A DNA stretch of 7,028 nucleotides from Candidatus Kerfeldbacteria bacterium (GTDB lineage: Bacteria > Patescibacteriota > Patescibacteriia > PEXW01), in assembly GCA_903867845.1 (NCBI GenBank), contig CAIPSZ010000170.1, forward strand, positions 1 through 7,028, given 5' to 3'. Shown here in pieces: positions 1 through 5,107 of this stretch. The position numbers and the translations under genes were made by a program. Positions within the stretch are counted from its first letter, which is position 1; each line of letters begins with the position of its first letter. The notes below the pieces were generated by a model that made no database searches, had not been told where the DNA came from, and was given only the letters and a program-made list of their open reading frames with translations.

Positions 1-26
1 CTCATATATTATTTTACGTATAGAAT

Positions 27-32
27 TATACT
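27..32 (+). promoter_or_regulatory. candidate -10 box upstream of gyrB
   Basis: The hexamer TATACT matches the sigma70 -10 consensus at five of six positions and lies in an AT-rich stretch. No convincing -35 box sits 16-19 bases upstream, where the sequence is only an alternation of A and T. If used, it would give a gyrB leader of roughly 60 bases. AT-rich DNA throws up such hexamers easily, so this is weak. Confidence 0.2.
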
Positions 33-45
33 GAGAAATAGGAGC

Positions 46-90
46 ATGTCTGAACGATTAAATTCCTCATCTTTTCCTGAAAAGAAGTAG
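46..90 (+). CDS. possible 14-codon leader ORF upstream of gyrB
   Basis: An ATG at 46 opens a short frame encoding MSERLNSSSFPEKK and closing with TAG at 88-90, 11 bases before the gyrB ATG and in a different frame. AGGAG at 40-44 precedes it but leaves only one base to the ATG, much closer than a normal Shine-Dalgarno spacing. No family is recognisable and an ORF this short is expected by chance. It is listed because it is the only start in the window with a purine-rich motif directly before it. It could be a leader peptide or simply noise. Confidence 0.15.
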   Translation: MSERLNSSSFPEKK

Positions 91-101
91 CAACTTATAT
101 T

Positions 102-2129
102 ATGCCAAAGTCCGCTTCATCCGAATACTCCGCCAAACAAATTACCGTCCTGGAAGGGCTGGACCCGGTGCGCAAGCGCCCGGGCATGTACATTGGCAAC
201 ACGGCCAGTGAAGGGTTGCACCACCTCATTTGGGAAGTGGTGGATAACTGTTTGGACGAAGCCATGGCCGGTTTTGCCAAGAACGTTACGGTCATTCTCT
301 TTCCGGACCACATAATATCCGTGGAAGATGATGGTCGAGGTATCCCGGTGGACATTCACAAGCAGACAAAGAAGTCAGCCTTGGAAACCGTGCTGACCGT
401 GCTGCACGCCGGGGGTAAGTTCGGCGAAGGTGGCTACAAAATTTCTGGTGGTTTGCACGGCGTCGGCGTGTCCGTGGTGAATGCGCTTTCGGTGTACATG
501 AAAGCCGAAGTGAAGCGCGACGGCCAGCTCTGGATGCAGGAGTACAAGCGGGGCAAGCCCGTGGCGAAGGCTAAGCCGGTGGGCAAGGCGCGCGGGACAG
601 GCACGATTATTACCTTCCAGCCAGATAGTGAGATTTTCAGCACCCTTGATTTTAACCTGCAGCTTATCCACGATCACCTGCGCCAGCAGGCCTATTTAAC
701 AAAGGGTGTTCAAATTTCCATCGTCGATAAGCGACTGCCAACGCCCAAGGGCCAAGCCGCACCGAGCTACACGTTCCACTTTGAAGGCGGCGTGCAGAGC
801 TACGTGCGCCACCTCAACCACAATAAGGAACCGAAGCACGACACCGTCTTCTACGTGGACAAAGAATCGGGCGGCATTCAAGTGGAAGTGGGCATGCAGT
901 ACACGGACGACTACAAGGAAACCGTCTTCTGCTTTGCCAACAACATTCACACCACCGAAGGCGGCATGCACTTGGTGGGATTCCGCGGCGCGCTCACGCG
1001 CCAGCTCAACGCCTACGCGCGCAAGCAAGGTTACCTCAAAGAGAAGGATGATAACCTCTCGGGCGATGACGTGCGCGAAGGCTGCACCGCGGTGATTTCC
1101 GTCAAAGTCAAAGAGCCACAGTTCGAAGGCCAGACCAAAGCCAAGCTCGGCAATGCCGAAGTAAAGCCAGCCGTGGAAAGCGTCACCGCTGACGCACTTG
1201 GCATTTACCTGGAAGAGCACCCGCGCGACGCGGAAGCGATCATCGGGAAATGCGTGCTCGCCCAGCGCGCTCGCGTGGCGGCTCGTGCCGCACGCGACAC
1301 CGTGCTCCGCAAGGGGGCGCTCGACGGCTTTGCCCTGCCTGGCAAGCTGGCCGACTGCTCCAGCAAAGACCCCAAAGACTCCGAACTCTTCCTGGTGGAG
1401 GGCGACTCGGCCGGTGGCAGCGCCAAGCAAGGCCGTGACCGCAACTTCCAAGCCATCCTGCCACTCCGTGGAAAAATTTTGAACGTCGAGCGCGCGCGCT
1501 TGGACAAGATGCTGGCGAACAACGAAATTAAAGCGCTCATCATTGCCATGGGCACCAACATTGGCGAGCAGTTCCGCATTGAGGACCTGCGCTACGACCG
1601 AATCATTATCATGACCGACGCCGACGTCGATGGCAGCCACATCCGGACGTTGCTGCTCACCTTGTTCTACCGCTACTTCCCACAGCTCATGCTCACCGGG
1701 CACCTGTATATTGCCCAGCCACCGCTGTTCCGCGTGCAAAAGGGGAAAGACTTCCGCTACGTGTACAACGAGGCCGAGCTAGAAAAAGTGCAGAAGGAAT
1801 TCGAAGCGAAGAAGCTGGAGAAGGACAGTGCCAAGGCCGTAAAAGCGAAGCCCGAAGCTCCAGAAGATATTCCCGCTGAAGGCGTGGATGTCGTTGCAAC
1901 GACATCCTCGGGCGTTTCCATCCAGCGCTACAAAGGTTTGGGCGAAATGAATCCAGGCCAGCTGTGGGAGACCACCATGAATCCCGCCACGCGCGTCATG
2001 CGCCAGGTGACCTTGGAAGATGCCGAAGCCGCGGACCAAGTCTTCGACATGCTCATGGGTAATGAGGTCGCCCCGCGCAAGCGCTTCATCCAGACGCACG
2101 CGAAGAGCGTGAAGAACTTAGACATCTAA
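102..2129 (+). CDS. gyrB: DNA gyrase subunit B
   Basis: ATPase subunit of the type IIA topoisomerase that, with GyrA, introduces negative supercoils into DNA in the cytoplasm. The 675 residues run in family order. The GHKL ATPase domain has EVVDNCLDEA at 45-54 (catalytic Glu45, Mg-binding Asn49), DDGRG at 76-80 and the lid GGLHGVG at 116-122. The transducer has the QTK loop at 344-346. The Toprim domain has EGDSAGG at 433-439 and DADVD at 506-510. The C-terminal tail has QRYKGLGEM at 608-616. QAILPLRGKILNVE (450-463) favours GyrB over ParE. The length fits short GyrB proteins without the large E. coli-type insertion, except for a Lys/Ala/Glu/Pro-rich insert at about 565-606. Met145 appears to align with the coumarin-contacting Arg136 of E. 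coli. An in-frame stop at 78-80 leaves ATG 102 as the start; no good Shine-Dalgarno precedes it. gyrA is not in the window. Confidence 0.97.
   Translation: MPKSASSEYSAKQITVLEGLDPVRKRPGMYIGNTASEGLHHLIWEVVDNCLDEAMAGFAKNVTVILFPDHIISVEDDGRGIPVDIHKQTKKSALETVLTVLHAGGKFGEGGYKISGGLHGVGVSVVNALSVYMKAEVKRDGQLWMQEYKRGKPVAKAKPVGKARGTGTIITFQPDSEIFSTLDFNLQLIHDHLRQQAYLTKGVQISIVDKRLPTPKGQAAPSYTFHFEGGVQSYVRHLNHNKEPKHDTVFYVDKESGGIQVEVGMQYTDDYKETVFCFANNIHTTEGGMHLVGFRGALTRQLNAYARKQGYLKEKDDNLSGDDVREGCTAVISVKVKEPQFEGQTKAKLGNAEVKPAVESVTADALGIYLEEHPRDAEAIIGKCVLAQRARVAARAARDTVLRKGALDGFALPGKLADCSSKDPKDSELFLVEGDSAGGSAKQGRDRNFQAILPLRGKILNVERARLDKMLANNEIKALIIAMGTNIGEQFRIEDLRYDRIIIMTDADVDGSHIRTLLLTLFYRYFPQLMLTGHLYIAQPPLFRVQKGKDFRYVYNEAELEKVQKEFEAKKLEKDSAKAVKAKPEAPEDIPAEGVDVVATTSSGVSIQRYKGLGEMNPGQLWETTMNPATRVMRQVTLEDAEAADQVFDMLMGNEVAPRKRFIQTHAKSVKNLDI
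1886..1907. repeat. 22-bp perfect palindrome inside gyrB
   Basis: The two 11-base arms are exact reverse complements, centred between 1896 and 1897; the left arm is GGATGTCGTTG. As RNA it would fold into a 9-bp stem with a TGCA loop. It encodes about residues 595-602 of GyrB, within the low-complexity linker insertion, so the protein places little constraint on it. Chance expectation for a 22-bp palindrome in 7 kb is roughly 7000/4^11, about 0.002. Its function is unknown. Confidence 0.8.
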
Positions 2130-2139
2130 TTTGGGATAA

Positions 2140-2169
2140 TCGAACTGGTGTATACTAGAAGGAGTTCGA
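2140..2169 (+). promoter_or_regulatory. inverted repeat enclosing a -10-like box
   Basis: TCGAACT at 2140-2146 and AGTTCGA at 2163-2169 are perfect 7-base arms around a 16-base centre. The centre holds TATACT (2151-2156), a good -10 hexamer; AAGGAG (2159-2164) overlaps the right arm. No good -35 box is present at 16-18 bases, the best alternative being TTGGGA at a 14-base spacing. AAGGAG lies 21 bases before the next ATG, too far for a normal ribosome-binding site. This could be a promoter with an operator-like repeat for the downstream secreted-protein gene, or a transcript hairpin. No T-run follows, so it is not an intrinsic terminator for gyrB. Confidence 0.3.
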
Positions 2170-2185
2170 ATTAACCAAACTGGCT

Positions 2186-3652
2186 ATGAAGATTGGTACT
2201 TGGGCTTTCGTTATTCTACTCGGAGGCACGTTTTTTATAATTGCAAAACCCGCGAAAGCGTACATCTACCCGAATATAACCTGCGCGCAGTGGACCTCTG
2301 GTGAAGAGAGTAAAGGACATACAACAGTTAGGTTTTTAATTCCTAGGAGCGGAGAGCAGGATGTCAGCTTTAGTTATGCTGTCACGGATGGTACTGCAAA
2401 AGGCAATGGTGTTGATTACACCTTGTCGAACAGTACTGCGACCATACCTGTGGGCAGTTACAGTGTTGATGTGGAAGTACCACTCACCACGCACACTATA
2501 TGGCAGCCCGGTTCACGATCTTTTACTGTTGCAATTTCTAATGCGTTTGAAGGTAGTTCGATGTATCCCAATGCGCAGAGCAGTACGTGCGAAGTAAGTA
2601 TTACTGATCGCGCATTGGAACCAGCACTTGGGTACAAAGATGCTTCAGGAGCAATAATTTATACTCCACCTGCTAAAATTGGTCCATCACTTAAAGTAGA
2701 TGAATCAGCGGGCACAATTCCATTGAAAGTAGCTTTAAGTAATCCAGCAAGTGTACCGATAACACTTACGGTTTCAACCCAGAGTTATCCAGCTAATGGC
2801 GCTACAAATGGGGCGGATTACTCACTAGGGAGTACTTCGATTGTCGTACCAGCAGGTGTCACGGAAGCAACGATACCCCTAACGATTATTAATGATTCGT
2901 ATGTCGAGGGACCAGAATGGTTTGACGTGTCGGTTATGTACAAGCATACGGAAAATCTTTCCAATGCATCGCTTGCTCAAATCCAAGTTACTATTAATGA
3001 TGACGATGGTGCATGGGCGCCACTGCCTGCGGCGTCACCACTCATTGGGACTACGGCCGTATTCAACTTCCTCCAACAGAGCGGGAAGTTCATCGTTCCC
3101 GGCACGTCCACGAGAATGCTCCCATTTTCCACAGAGGTTGGGTACAAAGGCTCATTCTGGGCTAAGCGCGTCACGATTCGGAATACCAAAGCAACGACGA
3201 TGTACGTCATGGTTCCCCTCACGCCGTACAAGTACGGCACAATTGATGTTTTCGATAAAAATGGCAAAGCAATCCAAAGCTTCAAACCCGCTGGATCATT
3301 CACGACGCACGGTGCTACGGCCGACCTCGTGATTGAGCCGAGTTCAACCACGCCAATGCTTGCGTTTGCCCACCTCAACGGCTCAACCGTGAAATGGTAC
3401 GAAGTCACGACCACAGGTTTACTGGCACGGGGCCAAGTCGCGGTGAATCGTAAAGGTTCCACAGCAAACCTCATCATTGGCTACCGGCTACTCTACGGTA
3501 CGGACTACGGTTTGGTAACCATGGTGAAAGGAAAGCCTGCAACCTTGCAAGTATGGAAGTACAATCCAGTGAAGAAAACCTTTGCCCTTGATACTGCGAA
3601 AGCCACACTGGCAAAGTTGAAGGTGGTGGGAGATAAGATTTCCCTGAAGTAA
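2186..3652 (+). CDS. secreted Calx-beta domain protein
   Basis: A 488-residue protein, probably exported and acting at the cell surface or outside the cell; its specific role is unknown. Residues 1-25 form a Sec signal peptide: Lys2, a hydrophobic core (about 6-20) and an A-x-A site (AKA, 23-25). Two Calx-beta-like domains follow, at about 37-142 and 166-275. Both carry the characteristic G-x-DY turn (GVDY 75-78, GADY 209-212), and the second ends in the acidic NDDDG (271-275). Calx-beta domains bind Ca2+ or serve as adhesive modules. Residues 280-488 are beta-rich with blade-like stretches such as IDVFDKNGKAIQSF (353-366) and LQVWKYN (454-460), perhaps a small propeller. Cys33 and Cys135 are the only cysteines seen and could form a disulfide. 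The coding sequence is AT-richer before about 3010 than after it, matching the domain boundary. The ATG is chosen for the signal peptide; there is no well-spaced Shine-Dalgarno. Confidence 0.8.
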   Translation: MKIGTWAFVILLGGTFFIIAKPAKAYIYPNITCAQWTSGEESKGHTTVRFLIPRSGEQDVSFSYAVTDGTAKGNGVDYTLSNSTATIPVGSYSVDVEVPLTTHTIWQPGSRSFTVAISNAFEGSSMYPNAQSSTCEVSITDRALEPALGYKDASGAIIYTPPAKIGPSLKVDESAGTIPLKVALSNPASVPITLTVSTQSYPANGATNGADYSLGSTSIVVPAGVTEATIPLTIINDSYVEGPEWFDVSVMYKHTENLSNASLAQIQVTINDDDGAWAPLPAASPLIGTTAVFNFLQQSGKFIVPGTSTRMLPFSTEVGYKGSFWAKRVTIRNTKATTMYVMVPLTPYKYGTIDVFDKNGKAIQSFKPAGSFTTHGATADLVIEPSSTTPMLAFAHLNGSTVKWYEVTTTGLLARGQVAVNRKGSTANLIIGYRLLYGTDYGLVTMVKGKPATLQVWKYNPVKKTFALDTAKATLAKLKVVGDKISLK

Positions 3653-3669
3653 GACTTACCATTTGCATC

Positions 3670-3699
3670 ACCAGGCCTTGACTTCGGTCAGGGCCTGGT
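3670..3699 (+). terminator. UUCG-capped hairpin after the Calx-beta gene
   Basis: A 13-bp stem pairs 3670-3682 with 3687-3699, with one G-U pair (3678/3691), closed by the very stable C(UUCG)G tetraloop. It begins 18 bases after the stop codon, where an intrinsic terminator would be expected. The following TTGTATAG is only a poor U-tract, so termination may be partial. The same bases carry a promoter -35 box. Confidence 0.6.
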
Positions 3700-3707
3700 T
3701 GTATAGT
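3678..3707 (+). promoter_or_regulatory. sigma70-type promoter for secE-nusG
   Basis: TTGACT (3678-3683) and TATAGT (3702-3707) each match the -35 and -10 consensus at five of six positions, with an 18-base spacer. The predicted start is near A3714, giving a leader of about 96 bases before secE. It is the best promoter-like sequence noticed in the window and sits exactly where the information-processing cluster begins. The -35 box is part of the stem and loop of the preceding hairpin, so termination and initiation signals overlap. Confidence 0.65.
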
Positions 3708-3719
3708 ACGGCTATCAAC

Positions 3720-3738
3720 GCCCCGCCGGGGCCGTTTT
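3720..3738 (+). terminator. small GC hairpin plus T4, possible early attenuator
   Basis: GCCCC (3720-3724) and GGGGC (3728-3732) form a five-pair all-GC stem with a GCC loop, followed two bases later by TTTT (3735-3738). If transcription starts near 3714, the hairpin lies at the very 5' end of the secE leader. It could be a backup terminator for readthrough from the upstream gene or an attenuator. The short stem and T-run make efficient termination uncertain. Confidence 0.3.
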
Positions 3739-3742
3739 AGGA

Positions 3743-3793
3743 CCCTGAACCAGTCGCTCCTCGCCGTTGGCGAGGCTCCGGTTCAGGGGAACC
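3743..3793 (+). promoter_or_regulatory. structured secE leader with alternative pairings
   Basis: CCCTGAACC (3743-3751) pairs perfectly with GGTTCAGGG (3780-3788), enclosing a second 7-bp stem (CCTCGCC 3759-3765 with GGCGAGG 3769-3775, loop GTT). The GGTTC part of the first stem can instead pair with GAACC at 3789-3793, forming a 5-bp hairpin with an AGGG loop. The two pairings are mutually exclusive. The element lies within the predicted 5' leader and ends 16 bases before the secE ATG, so a switch in translation or transcription is possible. No riboswitch class or ribosomal-protein leader is recognised. Confidence 0.5.
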
Positions 3794-3809
3794 CCCTCAC
3801 ACTGCAGCA

Positions 3810-3998
3810 ATGGCAAACTGGTTTACCCGCTACTTTCGCGAGAGCTACGAGGAATTGCGCAAAGTATCCTGGCCCAGCCGCAAGGATACGGTTCGCGATA
3901 CTCTCATTGTCATAGGCGTTTCCCTGGTCGTGGCGGCGTTCCTAGGCCTGATTGACCTAGGCCTTTCCACTGGTCTGCAAAAGCTCGTTCTTCGCTAA
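3810..3998 (+). CDS. secE: preprotein translocase subunit SecE
   Basis: Essential small subunit that clamps SecY in the SecYEG protein-export channel of the cytoplasmic membrane. The 62 residues fit the short, single-spanning bacterial form. An amphipathic N-terminal helix leads into the family signature ELRKVSWPSRKDT (about 15-27), followed by one hydrophobic segment at about 31-50. The gene lies just upstream of nusG, the usual bacterial arrangement, with six bases between them. The ATG at 3810 gives the expected N-terminus MANWFTRYF. The 20 bases before it contain no Shine-Dalgarno; GGGGA at 3786-3790 is too distant and lies in the leader hairpin. Expression probably starts at the promoter near 3678-3707. 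Confidence 0.93.
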   Translation: MANWFTRYFRESYEELRKVSWPSRKDTVRDTLIVIGVSLVVAAFLGLIDLGLSTGLQKLVLR

Positions 3999-4004
3999 AC
4001 CCTT

Positions 4005-4550
4005 ATGCCGAAACAAACTGCCTCCCACGGTCGCCGCTGGTACGTACTCCACACCTACTCGGGGTACGAAGAAAACGTCGCCCGCAACCTGCGCCAGCGT
4101 ATTGAATCCATGGACATGCAGGACAAGATTTTCAACGTCCTCATTCCTACGGAGAACAAGATTAAGATTAAGAACGGCAAGCGCAAGGTGGTCACCGAGA
4201 AGATTTTCCCGGGCTACGTGCTGTGCGAGATGATCGTGACCGACGACTCGTGGTACGTCATTCGCAACACCCCCAACGTCACCGGCTTCGTCGGCAGCGG
4301 CACCACGCCAACGCCAATCTCGGATGAAGAGGTGAAGGAAATTCAGAAGCGCATGGGCGTGGCGGAGCCGAAGTTCAAGATTGACGTCACCGTGAACACG
4401 GCCGTGAAGATCACCGATGGGCCGTTCAAGGAATTCGAAGGTAAGGTGGCGGAAGTGGACGAAGCGCGTGGCAAGGTGAAGGTGCTCGTCTCCATGTTCG
4501 GCCGTGAAACTCCAGTTGAATTAGATTTCCTCCAGATAAAGAAGATATAG
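4005..4550 (+). CDS. nusG: transcription elongation/antitermination factor NusG
   Basis: Binds RNA polymerase and modulates pausing, Rho action and transcription-translation coupling. The 181 residues match the usual two-domain form. The NGN domain has RRWYVLHTYSGYEENVARNL at 10-29, FPGYVL at 68-73 and TPNVTGFVGSG at 89-99. The C-terminal KOW domain begins near GPFKEFEGKV (about 139-148) and ends in GRETPVELDFLQI. A basic stretch with NGKRK lies at about 52-61 within the NGN domain. The start is six bases after the secE stop with no Shine-Dalgarno between them, so translation may depend on ribosomes finishing secE. The overall sequence resembles NusG of Patescibacteria as I remember it, an impression only. 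The downstream spacer holds a large hairpin rather than a clear terminator. Confidence 0.96.
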   Translation: MPKQTASHGRRWYVLHTYSGYEENVARNLRQRIESMDMQDKIFNVLIPTENKIKIKNGKRKVVTEKIFPGYVLCEMIVTDDSWYVIRNTPNVTGFVGSGTTPTPISDEEVKEIQKRMGVAEPKFKIDVTVNTAVKITDGPFKEFEGKVAEVDEARGKVKVLVSMFGRETPVELDFLQIKKI

Positions 4551-4554
4551 AAGT

Positions 4555-4587
4555 CTGGCGGGGTACCCCTAGGGGTTCCCCGTCCAG
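4555..4587 (+). promoter_or_regulatory. large G4/C4-block hairpin after nusG
   Basis: Starting five bases after the nusG stop, alternating G4 and C4 blocks fold into about 13 pairs: 4555-4558 with 4584-4587, 4559-4563 with 4578-4582 and 4565-4568 with 4573-4576. There is one bulged T (4583), one T-T mismatch and a CTAG loop. Two perfect 10-bp palindromes overlap within it (4560-4569 and 4566-4575), so shorter alternative hairpins compete. No T-run follows, so a classical intrinsic terminator is unlikely. Pausing, RNA processing or 3'-end protection between nusG and rplK are possible roles. Confidence 0.5.
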
Positions 4588-4677
4588 TACCACCCCTCCC
4601 CTTAATGTGTCGCTGCGTCGGTCGTCGGACAAGCCAAGCTTGATCCTCCTCCCTCCTTACGACGGAATTATCACCAT
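4588..4677 (+). promoter_or_regulatory. rplK: rplK 5' spacer with pyrimidine tracts and small hairpins
   Basis: This spacer holds two pyrimidine-rich runs (CACCCCTCCCCTT at 4591-4603, CCTCCTCCCTCC at 4645-4656). The second resembles the anti-Shine-Dalgarno sequence of 16S rRNA rather than a Shine-Dalgarno. CAAGC (4630-4634) and GCTTG (4638-4642) form a small hairpin with a CAA loop. It can be enclosed by GTCGT (4621-4625) pairing with ACGAC (4659-4663), or by CGTCG (4616-4620) with CGACG (4660-4664). In E. coli, L1 represses rplK-rplA through a leader site here; I cannot recognise that motif with confidence. No convincing promoter is visible. Confidence 0.35.
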
Positions 4678-5103
4678 ATGGCAAAGAAGATCAAGGTAAT
4701 CGTCAAGCTCCAAATTCCGGGTGGTCAAGCCAACCCCGCACCTCCAGTCGGGACCGCCCTTGGGCCCCACGGTTTGAACCTGGCCGAGTTCTGCAAGAAG
4801 TTCAACGACGCCACCAAGGACCGCATGGGCGAAGTTACCCCTGCGGAAATTACGATTTTCGAAGACCGAACGTACAGCTTCATCCTGAAGACCCCTCCCG
4901 CCGCGGAGCTCTTGAAGAAGGCGGCGAAAATTGAGAAGGGGTCAGCCAAGCCTTTGCAGGAGAAGGTGGGCAAGGTGACCAAGGCGCAAATTAAGGAAAT
5001 TGCCGAGAAGAAGATGGTGGACCTGAACGCGAAGGACCTGGCTGGTGCCATGCGCATCATCGAGGGCACGGCGCGGAACATGGGCATCACCGTCACCGAC
5101 TAG
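4678..5103 (+). CDS. rplK: 50S ribosomal protein L11 (uL11)
   Basis: Forms the base of the L11 stalk, binding the GTPase-associated region of 23S rRNA and contacting elongation factors. The 141 residues are the standard length. The N-terminal domain has KLQIPGGQANPAPPVGTALG (10-29), including the flexible proline-rich segment (PAPPVG, 20-25), and GLNLAEFCKKFN. The C-terminal RNA-binding domain carries ILKTPPAAELLKKAA at about 64-78 and ends in IIEGTARNMGITV. The ATG at 4678 gives the canonical MAKKIKVIVKLQIPGG start. Only a weak GGA lies upstream, 11 bases from the ATG. The gene is followed after four bases by a membrane-protein gene rather than directly by rplA. Confidence 0.97.
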   Translation: MAKKIKVIVKLQIPGGQANPAPPVGTALGPHGLNLAEFCKKFNDATKDRMGEVTPAEITIFEDRTYSFILKTPPAAELLKKAAKIEKGSAKPLQEKVGKVTKAQIKEIAEKKMVDLNAKDLAGAMRIIEGTARNMGITVTD

Positions 5104-5107
5104 GCAC

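Noticed and set aside
974..1003. GC-rich inverted repeats (GGCGCG and CGCGCC) in gyrB
   Set aside because: Six-base arms in GC-rich coding DNA are expected by chance.
1489..1500. Alternating GC run (AGCGCGCGCGCT) in gyrB, a possible Z-DNA or palindromic site
   Set aside because: It encodes the conserved stretch VERARL with GC-rich codons, so codon choice explains it.
696..1739. Long open frame on the minus strand of gyrB (347 codons)
   Set aside because: Antisense shadow of a GC-rich gene; its translation shows no recognisable domain, and gyrB is unambiguous here.
3941..3964. Direct repeat of CCTAGGCCT, 15 bases apart, in secE
   Set aside because: It follows from the repeated Leu-Gly-Leu in the SecE membrane helix. 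At nine bases it is too short to argue for a recombination or regulatory site.
4640..4671. TTGATC followed by AT-rich GGAATTAT as an rplK promoter
   Set aside because: No acceptable -10 hexamer occurs 16-19 bases downstream of TTGATC.
5045..5107. Upstream ATG giving the membrane protein a 21-residue N-terminal extension
   Set aside because: It would overlap the end of rplK, and the extension is Arg-rich and unlike the start of the second repeat unit. ATG 5108 places the first membrane helix near the N-terminus, as in unit two.
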